Assembly (NCBI GenBank): GCA_930633525.1
Contig: CAKNFP010000002.1
Coordinates: 1,798,001 to 1,862,000, forward strand
Origin: Hyphomicrobiales bacterium
GTDB lineage: Bacteria > Pseudomonadota > Alphaproteobacteria > Rhizobiales > Beijerinckiaceae
Length of the DNA stretch: 64,000 nt
Direction: 5' to 3'
Positions 10,338 to 19,188 of this stretch are shown here, one piece after another; positions within the stretch are counted from its first letter, which is position 1; every line of letters begins with the position of its first letter. The translations under genes and the position numbers were made by a program. The notes beneath the pieces were generated by a model. The model worked only from the letters and a program-made list of their open reading frames with translations. It searched no databases and was not told where the DNA came from.

Positions 10338-10403
10338 CTTCGACCTCTAATGATGGGGCGGGCCGGCAGGCAATCGACGGACTTCGACCATACGCCTCGT
10401 CCC

Positions 10404-10419
10404 ATAAGCCATAGGTTAT
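10404..10419. promoter_or_regulatory. Putative PcaQ binding site
   Basis: ATAAGC-CATA-GGTTAT lies in the 152-bp pcaQ-pcaD spacer. As I recall it, the published rhizobial PcaQ site is ATAACC-N4-GGTTAA, so this copy differs at one position in each arm and is itself nearly palindromic. It lies 71 bp before the pcaD start. Confidence 0.6.
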
Positions 10420-10489
10420 AGAGGCCCGTTAAGTAATTATTTTACTCGCGCCTCGTCCGCATCTTAAATCGTGTCAACAAGAGGCGATC

Positions 10490-11284
10490 ATGGCGTTTGC
10501 GCGGATCAACGGCATTCTGCTGAATTATGGAGTCCGTGGGCGCCGGGAGGCCCCGGTTCTGGTGCTGGCGAACTCGCTGGGCACGGACGCGCGCATCTGG
10601 GAGGCGGTCACAGCCCGGCTCGAAGATCGCTATCGGGTTATCGTCTATGACAAGCGTGGGCACGGGCTGAGCGATGCGCCTGGGACGGACTACTCGCTTG
10701 ACGACCATGTCGGCGATCTCACCGGATTGCTCGATCATCTCGAGGTCGAGCGTTTTGCGCTGGCCGGTGTCTCGGTCGGGGGCCTCATTGCCCAGGGCAT
10801 GGCCTTGCAGCATCCGTCCCGCATCGCGGGCGTCGTTTTGTGCGACACGGCCGCCAGGATCGGCGAGGAAGCCATGTGGGACGAGCGTATTGCGCTGGTG
10901 CGAACCGGCGGCATGCAGGCACTCGGCGATGCCGTGATGATGCGCTGGTTCACGGAGAGATACCGCAAGGAGCAGCCCGTCGATATCGCGGGATGGCGGA
11001 ATATGTTCCTTCGCACGCCGGCGGCGGGCTATGCGGGCACCTGCGCCACGCTCCGTGATACGGACCTGCGTGAGCAGGTTGGGTCGATCGCTGTTCCGAC
11101 TCTGATGCTGGTTGGCGCGCACGATGTCTCGACCCCGGTGGAACTTGTGCGTGATACCGCCGCGCGCATTCCCGGAGCACGCTTTTCTGTCATTGATGAC
11201 GCTGGCCATATTCCCGCGATCGAGCAGCCATGGGTGTTGGCGGAGCGCATCATTACCTTCCTCAATGAGGCCAACCATGGCTGA
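10490..11284 (+). CDS. pcaD: 3-oxoadipate enol-lactonase
   Basis: This 264-residue alpha/beta hydrolase hydrolyses 3-oxoadipate enol-lactone to 3-oxoadipate. The nucleophile elbow G-V-S-V-G has Ser95, the acid is the Asp of VGAHDVSTP and the catalytic His lies in DAGHIPAIEQP. It is the first gene of the tightly coupled pcaDCHG run, and its stop overlaps pcaC. Confidence 0.93.
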   Translation: MAFARINGILLNYGVRGRREAPVLVLANSLGTDARIWEAVTARLEDRYRVIVYDKRGHGLSDAPGTDYSLDDHVGDLTGLLDHLEVERFALAGVSVGGLIAQGMALQHPSRIAGVVLCDTAARIGEEAMWDERIALVRTGGMQALGDAVMMRWFTERYRKEQPVDIAGWRNMFLRTPAAGYAGTCATLRDTDLREQVGSIAVPTLMLVGAHDVSTPVELVRDTAARIPGARFSVIDDAGHIPAIEQPWVLAERIITFLNEANHG

Positions 11285-11711
11285 CAATTCCCGGTTCGAG
11301 CAAGGCATGGTCACGCGCCGATCGGTTCTCGGCGATGTTCATGTCGATGGGGCCACGGCCCACAAGACGTCCTTCGACGAGGATTTCCAAACCTTCATCA
11401 CCGAGGGCGCTTGGGGAACGGTGTGGTCTCGGCCGGGGCTCAGCAAGCGCGAACGGTCGATGCTGACGGTAGTCTTGCTGGCAGCCCTCGGGCATGATGA
11501 GGAGCTCGCCATGCATATACGCGCTACCGCCAATACGGGAGCCTCGCCCGACGATATCAAGGAGGCGCTTCTGCATGTGGCTGTCTATGCTGGCGTCCCG
11601 GCCGCGAACCGTGCCTTCAAGATCGCCAAGGGAGAATTGGCCAAAGGAGAACTCGCCAAAAGAAATCAGGCGAATGGGGAGTTGGCCAAGGGACGGGGAG
11701 GAGACAGGTGA
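11277..11711 (+). CDS. pcaC: 4-carboxymuconolactone decarboxylase with repeat-bearing tail
   Basis: This 144-residue protein decarboxylates 4-carboxymuconolactone to 3-oxoadipate enol-lactone. The CMD fold is recognisable from [22 protein letters not shown] N-terminal motifs and the helix [23 protein letters not shown] 11277 overlaps the pcaD stop. The last 20 or so residues are a GELAK repeat tail beyond the usual end of the family. The gene also overlaps pcaH as GTGA. Confidence 0.92.
   Translation: MADNSRFEQGMVTRRSVLGDVHVDGATAHKTSFDEDFQTFITEGAWGTVWSRPGLSKRERSMLTVVLLAALGHDEELAMHIRATANTGASPDDIKEALLHVAVYAGVPAANRAFKIAKGELAKGELAKRNQANGELAKGRGGDR
11631..11690 (+). repeat. 15-bp tandem repeat at the 3' end of pcaC, four copies
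   Basis: Four in-frame 15-bp units run in series: GGAGAATTGGCCAAA, GGAGAACTCGCCAAA, the decayed AGAAATCAGGCGAAT, and GGGGAGTTGGCCAAG. They encode [15 protein letters not shown] and GELAK. A partial earlier unit (ATCGCCAAG) precedes them. The unit length keeps the frame, so copy-number change would only lengthen or shorten the PcaC tail. Confidence 0.85.
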
Positions 11712-12457
11712 ACGGTATCATATTGCCGGGCAATGATGGAGGCGCGCTCTACGCGCGTGACCGCGCGTGGCAGCCTCCCGCCAATACGCCGGGTTACAAG
11801 AGCACGATTTTCCGCGCGCCGCGCCATGCGCTCCTGTCACTTCCAACGACGGCGTCCGAGTTGACGGGGCCAACGTTCGGCGACACGCCTCTCGGTCCGC
11901 TCGACAATGACCTCATCCGCAACTACAGCCAGGGTGGCGGTGAAGCGATCGGCCAGCGGCTGATCGTGTATGGTCAGGTGCTCGACGAGAACGCCCGCCC
12001 GGTCGTCGGCACCTTGGTCGAGTTCTGGCAGGCCAACGCCGGAGGTCGCTATCGTCACAAGCGTGAAGGCTATCTCGCCGTTCTCGACCCAAATTTCGGA
12101 GGATGCGGACGCGCGATAACCGATGAAAACGGATTTTATTCTTTTCGCACGGTCAAACCGGGCGCCTATCCATGGCCTAACGGCGCGAATGACTGGCGGC
12201 CGGCCCATATTCATTTTTCAATATTCGGTCATGCCTTCTCTCAGCGGCTGATTACACAGATGTATTTCGAGGGCGATCCGATGATCTGGCAATGCCCGAT
12301 CGTTGGCAGCGTCCCGGACAAGGCGGGAGTTGAGCAGTTGATCGCGAAGCTCGATCGCCACAACACGACGCCGATGGACGCTTTGGCGTATCGCTTCGAC
12401 ATCGTGCTGCGTGGCAGGCGCTCCACCATGTTCGAGAATAAGCTGGAGGGGAACTGA
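11708..12457 (+). CDS. pcaH: Protocatechuate 3,4-dioxygenase beta subunit
   Basis: The 249-residue iron-binding subunit performs intradiol cleavage of protocatechuate to 3-carboxy-cis,cis-muconate. The non-haem Fe(III) ligands appear as Tyr115, Tyr154, His167 and His169 (HIHF). Their spacing (39, 13, 2) is the same as that of Tyr408/Tyr447/His460/His462 in the Pseudomonas enzyme. It starts with GTG inside the pcaC stop and is coupled to pcaG by a 1-bp overlap. Confidence 0.95.
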   Translation: MNGIILPGNDGGALYARDRAWQPPANTPGYKSTIFRAPRHALLSLPTTASELTGPTFGDTPLGPLDNDLIRNYSQGGGEAIGQRLIVYGQVLDENARPVVGTLVEFWQANAGGRYRHKREGYLAVLDPNFGGCGRAITDENGFYSFRTVKPGAYPWPNGANDWRPAHIHFSIFGHAFSQRLITQMYFEGDPMIWQCPIVGSVPDKAGVEQLIAKLDRHNTTPMDALAYRFDIVLRGRRSTMFENKLEGN

Positions 12458-13077
12458 TGCTGCACCCCGTCCCGACCTTGAAGGAAACGCCATCCCAGAC
12501 GGCGGGACCTTATGTTCATATTGGTCTGACGCCCAACGTTGCGGAGATCAAGGGTGTTTATGACGCCGATCCCGGCGCGACGATGGTATCGCCAGACACG
12601 CGCGGTGAGCGGATTGTCGTATCCGGGCGGATCCTTGACGGGGCTGGCGCGGCGGTCAGCGATGCCGTGGTGGAAATCTGGCAGGCCGACAAGGATGGCT
12701 CCTATATCGTTCCGATGGGGCGAGCTTCCAATTCGAAACCTGCCTTTACGGGATGGGGGCGGCAGGCAACCAATAGCGACGGCGTCTTCCTGTTCGAGAC
12801 GATCAAGCCCGGGCCTGTTCCTGGCCCCGACGGAGCGCCGATGGCCCCGCATATCGCGCTGTGGATCGTAGCACGGGGTATCAATATCGGCCTGCAAACC
12901 CGGCTCTATTTCGCTGACGAGGAGGCGGCCAATACCAAGGATTTCATCCTCACCCGCATTCCCGATCCAAGGCGGCGGGCGACGTTGATCGCTCGCAAAG
13001 AGAATGGCGACGTTCCACGATATGTTCTTGATATCCATCTGCAAGGAGATGGAGAAACCGTATTCTTCGATATGTGA
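12457..13077 (+). CDS. pcaG: Protocatechuate 3,4-dioxygenase alpha subunit
   Basis: The 206-residue partner of PcaH has the intradiol dioxygenase beta-sandwich fold (TPSQTAGPYVHIGLTP near the N-terminus, VVEIWQADKDG in the core) but lacks the full iron ligand set, as expected for the alpha subunit. It overlaps the pcaH stop by one base. Confidence 0.94.
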   Translation: MLHPVPTLKETPSQTAGPYVHIGLTPNVAEIKGVYDADPGATMVSPDTRGERIVVSGRILDGAGAAVSDAVVEIWQADKDGSYIVPMGRASNSKPAFTGWGRQATNSDGVFLFETIKPGPVPGPDGAPMAPHIALWIVARGINIGLQTRLYFADEEAANTKDFILTRIPDPRRRATLIARKENGDVPRYVLDIHLQGDGETVFFDM

Positions 13078-13124
13078 TAGATTTATGCGAGCGGGGAATA
13101 TAGACGCGGATACCATGTAATCCT

Positions 13125-14162
13125 ATGCCAATTCTTGCATCACTTGTCGGCGACCGTGAAATTGAAGGCCTGCTGTCTGACGAGGCGCAGCTTGGTGCAA
13201 TGTTGCGTTTCGAAGCGGCGCTTGCCGGTGCGGAGGCGGATGCGGGATTTATTCCGACCGAAGCAGCCGAGGCGGTCGCGGCGGCGCTAGCGGTTTTTCG
13301 TCCGGATTGGGACGATCTCGCGCTGGGCATCGCCCGTGACGGTGTCGTCGTACCCGCATTGATCAAACAGATCCGCGCCGGTTTGCAGCAGCAGTTCCGC
13401 GATGCCTTGCACAAGGGCGCCACGAGCCAGGATGTTATCGACACCGCGCTGGTTCTCCAGTTCGCCGAGGTTTTGCCAGTTCTTGAAGCGCGTTTGTCGA
13501 CCATCCTGGACAAGCTTGCTGCCATCGGCCGCCTCCATGGCGAAGAGTCGCTGATGGCGCACACGCGGATGCAACAGGCACTCCCGTTCACATGGCATGA
13601 AAAACTGAAAACCTGGGCCGAACCCTTGGGGCGCCATCTCGCGGCGCTGGGCGATGCCCGTGCCACATGTCTGGTGATTCAGCTCGGAGGCCCGATCGGT
13701 GATCGTTCCAGTTTCGCGGGTTACGGCGATGCGATAGCCAGCGCCCTCGCACATCGTCTCAGCCTTGCCAATGCCTCGCCCTGGCACGCGGCGCGAGATC
13801 GGATCGCCAGCCTGGGGTCACGGCTGTCGCTGATCAGCGGTTCGCTGGGCAAGATCGGAGCGGATGTTGCCTTGATGGCCCAGAATGAAATCTCTGCCGT
13901 CCGGCTATCGGGCGGCGGCGGATCATCAGCGATGGCGCACAAGTCAAATCCGGTGGCAGCCGAGGTACTGGTGACGCTCGCGCGCTACAACGCCGGCCAG
14001 ACCGGGATTCTCCATCAGGCGCTGATCCATGAGAACGAAAGATCCGGAGCGGCCTGGACGCTTGAATGGATGACGCTGCCGGCGATCGCGATCACGACCG
14101 GCGCTGGCCTGCGGCTTCTGAGCTCTCTGCTGGATCAGCTTGTGATAGAAAGCGCGTGCTGA
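13125..14162 (+). CDS. pcaB: 3-carboxy-cis,cis-muconate cycloisomerase
   Basis: The 345-residue protein belongs to the fumarase/aspartase superfamily and lactonises 3-carboxymuconate to 4-carboxymuconolactone. It has the superfamily signature GGGGSSAMAHKSNP (about residues 264-277) and the region KGATSQDVIDTAL. It lies 47 bp after pcaG and ends the operon. The length is typical of the shorter alphaproteobacterial PcaB proteins. Confidence 0.92.
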   Translation: MPILASLVGDREIEGLLSDEAQLGAMLRFEAALAGAEADAGFIPTEAAEAVAAALAVFRPDWDDLALGIARDGVVVPALIKQIRAGLQQQFRDALHKGATSQDVIDTALVLQFAEVLPVLEARLSTILDKLAAIGRLHGEESLMAHTRMQQALPFTWHEKLKTWAEPLGRHLAALGDARATCLVIQLGGPIGDRSSFAGYGDAIASALAHRLSLANASPWHAARDRIASLGSRLSLISGSLGKIGADVALMAQNEISAVRLSGGGGSSAMAHKSNPVAAEVLVTLARYNAGQTGILHQALIHENERSGAAWTLEWMTLPAIAITTGAGLRLLSSLLDQLVIESAC

Positions 14163-14262
14163 CCGCTCGCGCCCGCCAGCCCACTTCTGTACCTGGCGCG
14201 CTGAGGCCGCCAGAGGATCGATCCGCGCGATGTTCCCGCCCCGGAGCCGCCCGCCTGCGATG

Positions 14263-15099
14263 CTAGAATTGGGCAATGATGGAGGGCAATTCGCGAAGGA
14301 AGATTTCGCGTGTCCGGATACCGGGGCTCACGGCCGCACGCTTTTCGTCGCGAACGAGGCGAGCAAAGACGAGTGTCCGGCCTTCCTTGACCATCCAGCC
14401 AACAAACCAGCCGTAGGACTGGCCGCTTTCAACGGAACCGTCGGGACGGCGCACTGGACCCGCTCCCGTCTTGCCGTGAACGCTCCAGCCCTCCACGTCC
14501 TGCAACGCGGTAATCTTGCTCGTCATGACATAAGCATGCGGGCTCACAGGCAATTCGCGGCGAACGAGCTTCCGCAAGAAAGCAATTTGCTCAAGTGGCG
14601 ATATCTTCAGAGATGAACTCAGCCAGGCGTTGGTCAAGCCGTCATTCTTGCCGGGGTTACCAGAGACGTCCCGGTTGCCATAATCGAATCGGCGGACATA
14701 GTCGCGAAAGCGTTGCTCGCCTAGCGCTTCGGTGATCAGCCTCGAATACCAGACAACTGAGTTCTTCATCCAGCTCGATGGATCTGTATCCTGCTTCCAG
14801 GCCGGAATCCAGGCGGCATATCCCTTCTTGAAAGGAAGAGATGGGGTGTGCTCATCCTTGAGAAACCCAGCATCGAACCCCATCAGGCTGAGGGGAATCT
14901 TGAAAGTGGAAGCGGGTGTAACGTCGGTCTCGCAGGTCCCTTCCTTGCGCAGAAATTGACCTGTGGCAGCATCTGCAATGACCGTGCAAAGCGTACCGGC
15001 CTGTGCCGTGGAGATACCCGCCAGGAGAGCAAGGAGACCAGCCGCAATGGCGCGGCGCCAGCGATTTCCGGGGCGGACTTCAGTCGTGTGAAAAGCCAT
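14263..15099 (-). CDS. Class D (OXA-type) beta-lactamase
   Basis: This 278-residue precursor has a signal peptide (hydrophobic stretch about residues 17-34, ending AQA). All class D serine beta-lactamase motifs are intact: S64-T-F-K67, S114-V-V, Y140-G-N, W159 and K210-T-G. It should act in the periplasm with a carboxylated lysine at position 67. Nothing mobile flanks it, so it looks like a resident chromosomal gene. The hydrolytic spectrum cannot be read from sequence. Confidence 0.93.
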   Translation of the reverse strand: MAFHTTEVRPGNRWRRAIAAGLLALLAGISTAQAGTLCTVIADAATGQFLRKEGTCETDVTPASTFKIPLSLMGFDAGFLKDEHTPSLPFKKGYAAWIPAWKQDTDPSSWMKNSVVWYSRLITEALGEQRFRDYVRRFDYGNRDVSGNPGKNDGLTNAWLSSSLKISPLEQIAFLRKLVRRELPVSPHAYVMTSKITALQDVEGWSVHGKTGAGPVRRPDGSVESGQSYGWFVGWMVKEGRTLVFARLVRDEKRAAVSPGIRTREIFLRELPSIIAQF

Positions 15100-15225
15100 T
15101 GATCACCATTTCCTGAGACAACGGGCCTTCAAGGCGCCGACGATCCCAGGATGGTCGTGGATTGAGACCTAATCGTTAACGAAATCCATCTGACACGCGT
15201 TGTCCGCCGTTTCAACAGGGCGTTT

Positions 15226-15621
15226 TCAGACGACCGTGTCACGATAGGTTCGACGCGCCGCGCAAACGGCATCGTGATTGTTGTCCGCCCACGTGATCAG
15301 ATTGCGCAACGGTACCAGCAGCGAGCGACCGAGTGGTGTGAGAGCATAGTCCACCCGCGGCGGTATGACCGGATAAAGCGTCCGCGACACGAAGCCATCC
15401 TGCTCAAGACGCTTCAAAGTGCGTGCCAGCATATGCTGCGAGATATCGCCGATCTGACGCTTTAGCGCGTTGAACCGGAGGGTTCCTGGTTCCAGCGCCT
15501 CTAGAACGAGAAGGCTCCACTGGTCACCGATACGGTCCAGTACATCCCGGATAGGGCACGGTGAGAACGAAAACTCACCGTCCACGGCGTCCGATCTCAT
15601 GTCTGCCGGCTTTGCAACCAC
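15226..15621 (-). CDS. HxlR-family transcriptional regulator
   Basis: The 131-residue winged-helix protein matches HxlR/MarR-like regulators: CPIRDVLDRIGDQWSLLVLEAL at the front, then FNALKRQIGDISQHMLARTLKRLE and the wing PRVDYALTPLG. The cysteine before PIRDVLD is where redox- or electrophile-sensing members carry their reactive thiol. It is divergent from the DsbA-fold gene, with two operator-like palindromes between. Confidence 0.9.
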   Translation of the reverse strand: MVAKPADMRSDAVDGEFSFSPCPIRDVLDRIGDQWSLLVLEALEPGTLRFNALKRQIGDISQHMLARTLKRLEQDGFVSRTLYPVIPPRVDYALTPLGRSLLVPLRNLITWADNNHDAVCAARRTYRDTVV

Positions 15622-15685
15622 GCTTCACTCCTCCTCTTTCACAGCCGGGCGGGGATGGCCGTGCGATGCCGACGGTGAGATTGCG

Positions 15686-15719
15686 ATGACCAAGGGTCAT
15701 TTTGATGACTCCTTGTCAC
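15686..15719. promoter_or_regulatory. Two tandem HxlR-type operators
   Basis: ATGAC-CAAGG-GTCAT (15686-15700, a perfect 5-5-5 palindrome) is followed by ATGAC-TCCTT-GTCAC (15705-15719), whose outermost base pair is mismatched. The two start 19 bp apart. They lie between the divergent hxlR and DsbA-fold genes, where an autoregulating repressor would bind. Confidence 0.6.
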
Positions 15720-15788
15720 GAATCCCGAACTGCCTATGTTAGCACTCGATATTTACAACTAAGTCTTATAGCGGAACTTGGTCTGATA

Positions 15789-16466
15789 ATGAACCATAGC
15801 ATAGAGCCGCCGATCCCGGGCATCGATGATGCCTCTGAGATGAGTCCTAAAGAGCTGACTTATCTTTATGATCCGCTGTGTGGATGGTGCTACGGCGCGA
15901 TGCCGGCCCTGGAGGCGCTGCGGATCGGGGTCAGGATCACCTTTGTGCCAACCGGCCTGTTCGCGGGCGCGCGGGCCATGGATGCCAACTTTGCGGCCTA
16001 CGCCTGGGAGAATGATCGGCGGATCGCTGCTCTGACAGGACAGCCCTTCTCGGAACTCTATCGCGAGCAGGTTCTGCGGCCCGGCACGGCCTTCGATTCG
16101 ACGGCCGCTACGCGCGCGCTTGTCGCTGTCGGTGTTGAAGCCCCCGAGCGGCTCTTCGCGGCCTTCAAGGCGATTCAGCATGCACGCTATGTCGATGGCC
16201 GCGATACTTCGGTCGCGCAGGAGGTTGCTGCGGTGCTCGACGGGATCGGGCTATCCGCGCCTGCGGCCAGATTTGTTGCCGCTGACCCGGACATTCTTGC
16301 CGCAACACGTGACCAGGTCACGACCGGACGACGCCTTATGACGACCTATGGCGCGCGTGGGGTGCCGACCGTGATCCTGTCCACGGACGACGGCGATCGC
16401 CTCCTGCCGAGCCAGCTTCTCTATGGCGATCGCGAGACTTTGCTTCGCCAGCTCGACCTCGCCTGA
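15789..16466 (+). CDS. DsbA-fold thiol-disulfide oxidoreductase (FrnE/DSBA family)
   Basis: The protein has about 225 residues and begins its thioredoxin-like fold at LTYLYDPLCGWCYGAMPAL, with active-site Cys-Gly-Trp-Cys and an inserted helical domain. The cis-proline region is RGVPTVIL. It has no signal peptide, so it probably acts in the cytoplasm. ATG 15789 was chosen over upstream alternatives because the earlier residues are not family-like. It probably forms an operon with the following reductase under HxlR control. Confidence 0.88.
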   Translation: MNHSIEPPIPGIDDASEMSPKELTYLYDPLCGWCYGAMPALEALRIGVRITFVPTGLFAGARAMDANFAAYAWENDRRIAALTGQPFSELYREQVLRPGTAFDSTAATRALVAVGVEAPERLFAAFKAIQHARYVDGRDTSVAQEVAAVLDGIGLSAPAARFVAADPDILAATRDQVTTGRRLMTTYGARGVPTVILSTDDGDRLLPSQLLYGDRETLLRQLDLA

Positions 16467-16500
16467 CACCAACAGTTCATAGCCGAAAGGAACGAAGACG

Positions 16501-17109
16501 ATGAAAGTCGCTCTCATAGGAGCCAGCGGCAATGCCGGCTCGCGCATACTCGCAGAACTTACACGCCGTGGTCACGCCGTCACCGCCATCGCCCGTCATC
16601 CGGAGAAAATCCCCGCGGACCGGAATGTCACACCCACGAAGGGGGATGTGTTCGACGGCAAGGGGCTGGCGGAACTCTTGAAGGGGCATGATGCGGTCAT
16701 CAGCTCCGTTCATTTTCTCGCCAGCGATCCGGACCTCCTGATCGAGGCCGTCCGTGCTTCGGGCGTCAAGCGCTATCTCGTCGTGGGCGGTGCCAGCAGC
16801 CTGGAGGTCGCCCCCGGTGTTGCCCTGCTCACCACGCCCGACTTCCCCGCGGCCTACAAGGCCGAAGCCACCAAGGGGGGCGATTTTCTGAACAAGCTGC
16901 GCGGGATTACCGATCTCGACTGGACGTTTCTGTCGCCGTCCGCGCTCTTCGTTCCCGGCGAACGTACGGGCCAGTTCCGCCTCGGCAAGGACGAACTGCT
17001 GACGAATGACAGGGGGAGCAGCATCTCCTTCGAGGACTATGCCATTGCCCTCGTCGATGAACTGGAGAAGCCGGCCCATATCCGCCAGCGTTTCACCGTC
17101 GGCTATTGA
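16501..17109 (+). CDS. NAD(P)-dependent reductase, atypical SDR (NAD(P)H-binding)
   Basis: The 202-residue protein has the Rossmann motif GASGNAGS at the N-terminus (residues 7-14) and the overall form of NAD(P)-binding quinone/flavin reductase-like SDRs. It follows the DsbA-fold gene by 34 bp. HxlR regulators often control such quinone or aldehyde reductases, so a thiol- or electrophile-stress role is a reasonable inference. The substrate is unknown. Confidence 0.85.
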   Translation: MKVALIGASGNAGSRILAELTRRGHAVTAIARHPEKIPADRNVTPTKGDVFDGKGLAELLKGHDAVISSVHFLASDPDLLIEAVRASGVKRYLVVGGASSLEVAPGVALLTTPDFPAAYKAEATKGGDFLNKLRGITDLDWTFLSPSALFVPGERTGQFRLGKDELLTNDRGSSISFEDYAIALVDELEKPAHIRQRFTVGY

Positions 17110-17200
17110 CCGGTGTGGGGACGGGGCGTTCGAACGATCGACCCGCCACGCGTCGCCACAGTCCGGACTTGAGTTATACGTCGGCGAACTCCTGACAGGA

Positions 17201-18949
17201 TCAGTTGGAAGGAGCAGCCGGCGGTTCGGAGATCAGGTTGCGGCGGTTCACCTCGCTGCGGTGCGTGGCTGTTTCGCTGAAACGCCTGCGTAGGCTCGGG
17301 TTACGGGCGACGAACTGCAGGAAGTCGCGCCGGCTCATCGTCAAGAGCTCACAATAGTCGAGTGCGGTCACATCCGCTGTTCGGCGGCTGCCGGAGAGGA
17401 GCGCCATCTCGCCGAAGAAGTCCCCGGGGCCAAGCGTTATGTCGCCAGCCTCGGTATCAACGACAGCCTTGCCCGATGAGATGAAATACATCCCGTCCGG
17501 CTTGTCGCCCTTCTGGATAATGCGGTCGCCAGGGTCGGCGCTTTCCGGCCGGAACAAAAGCAGGAATTCCTGGCGCTGTTCGGGGTCGATATCCGCGAAG
17601 ATCGGGAAGCGCTGCACGACTTGCTGCACCTCGAGAGCGTGGGCGTGCTCCCTCTCATGGCTGCGGGCCTGTGCGGCCTCGATATCGGCTTCCAACGCGT
17701 TATAGCGATGCTCGCCATGGGTCGCGAGCGCCTTCCAGACACCGAGCCGGCTGATCAGTTTCGGCGCGACAACGAAGGCCAGCGGGTTCAGCGTGATGGA
17801 CAACAGGGCGCCGGCGAGAATGAGGTCGCTGCCCTCCTTCGGGAGTAGGCCAAGAGCGACGCCGAGGCCACCGAGGATGAACGAGAATTCCCCGATCTGC
17901 GCGAGGCTTGCGGCAACTGTCACAGCCGTTGCGAGGGGATAGCCGAGCACGAGAACGATCAACATGGCCGCGAGGGATTTGCCGACCATGATGATCGCCA
18001 GCACGACGAGCACCGCAAGCGGCTCTCGGATGAGGATCGATGGATCGAAGAGCATGCCCACCGAGACAAAGAACAGCACGGCGAAGGCGTCCTGCAAGGG
18101 CAGGGACTCATGCGCGGCACGATGGCTGAAGCGGGATTCGGACAGCACCACGCCCGCGAAGAAGGCGCCAAGCGCAAATGACACGCCGAATATGGCCGCC
18201 GAGCCGTAGGCAATGCCGAGCGCTACCGCGAGCACCGACAGGGTGAACAGCTCTCGCGAGCCGGTGCGAGCAACCTGCCCGAGAATCCACGGCACCACGC
18301 GCGGTCCGAGCGCGATGGCGAGCACGACGAAACCCGCGACTTTCAGGAGAGTGAGGCCCAATGCCATCGCCAGACTGGTATCGGCCGCCGCCTCGGCGCC
18401 ATGGCCGCTTGCAGCGTGGCCACCCAAGGTCTCCGCAAAGGCTGGCAGCAGGACGAGCGCGACGACCATTGCGAGATCTTCGACAATGAGCCAGCCCACG
18501 GCGATCCGGCCGTTGGCTGTCGGCAACATGTTGCGCTCTTCCAGAGCCTTCAGCAGCACCACGGTACTTGCGACCGAAAGAGAAAGGCCGAACACCAGGC
18601 TGCCCCCGAGGTTCCACCCCCAGATCGTGCCGACACCCACGCCGATCAGTGTCGCGAGGACGATCTGGCCCACCGCCCCGGGGATGGCAATCCATTTGAC
18701 CGCCATCAGATCGGAAATGGAGAAGTGCAGGCCGACACCAAACATCAGCAGAATGACGCCCATTTCGGCCAATTGGCCGGAGAGGCCGGCGTCAGCAACA
18801 AAGCCGGGCGTGAAGGGCCCGATGAAGATGCCGGCGACCAGATAGCCGACCAAGGGCGGCAATCGGAAGCGATCGGCCAGGAAGCCGAAGATGAAGGCCA
18901 GCACGAAACCCACTGCAACAGTCGCGATGAGCGTGGTCTCATGCGGCAT
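17201..18949 (-). CDS. Kef/YbaL-type cation:proton antiporter with cyclic-nucleotide-binding domain
   Basis: The protein has about 582 residues. The N-terminal 400 are a CPA2 Na+/H+ exchanger domain (about 12 helices; RLPPLVGYLVAGIFIGP and ALGAFFAGVVLSES). The C-terminus is a cNMP-binding beta-roll (about residues 445-560; PGDRIIQKGDKPDGMYFIS and FFGEMALLSGSRRTADV) instead of the usual RCK/TrkA-N domain. ATG 18949 follows GGAGGG. It likely exports K+ or Na+ for protons, gated by a nucleotide or similar ligand. Confidence 0.88.
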   Translation of the reverse strand: MPHETTLIATVAVGFVLAFIFGFLADRFRLPPLVGYLVAGIFIGPFTPGFVADAGLSGQLAEMGVILLMFGVGLHFSISDLMAVKWIAIPGAVGQIVLATLIGVGVGTIWGWNLGGSLVFGLSLSVASTVVLLKALEERNMLPTANGRIAVGWLIVEDLAMVVALVLLPAFAETLGGHAASGHGAEAAADTSLAMALGLTLLKVAGFVVLAIALGPRVVPWILGQVARTGSRELFTLSVLAVALGIAYGSAAIFGVSFALGAFFAGVVLSESRFSHRAAHESLPLQDAFAVLFFVSVGMLFDPSILIREPLAVLVVLAIIMVGKSLAAMLIVLVLGYPLATAVTVAASLAQIGEFSFILGGLGVALGLLPKEGSDLILAGALLSITLNPLAFVVAPKLISRLGVWKALATHGEHRYNALEADIEAAQARSHEREHAHALEVQQVVQRFPIFADIDPEQRQEFLLLFRPESADPGDRIIQKGDKPDGMYFISSGKAVVDTEAGDITLGPGDFFGEMALLSGSRRTADVTALDYCELLTMSRRDFLQFVARNPSLRRRFSETATHRSEVNRRNLISEPPAAPSN

Positions 18950-19188
18950 GAACAAACCCTCCAGACTTAATCCTGACCAGCAGTCCTGGATCCGCCGGTA
19001 ACGGCTGACCAACGAGGACGACAGTCACGCATCCAGGCGGACTGTCACCCGCGAAAGGGCGGCCGGGGCGCGATCACTCTCGAAGTCGCTGTTTTATACA
19101 TAGATGCCAACACGGCAACACACGAAAAAAGCACGCCGCCTGAATATCGGTTCGAACAGGCGCATCCCATGTGTTCCCTTTGACCGCA

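Noticed and set aside
10442..11314. 290-codon open frame on the minus strand
   Set aside because: It is a shadow of pcaD, which has its full catalytic triad.
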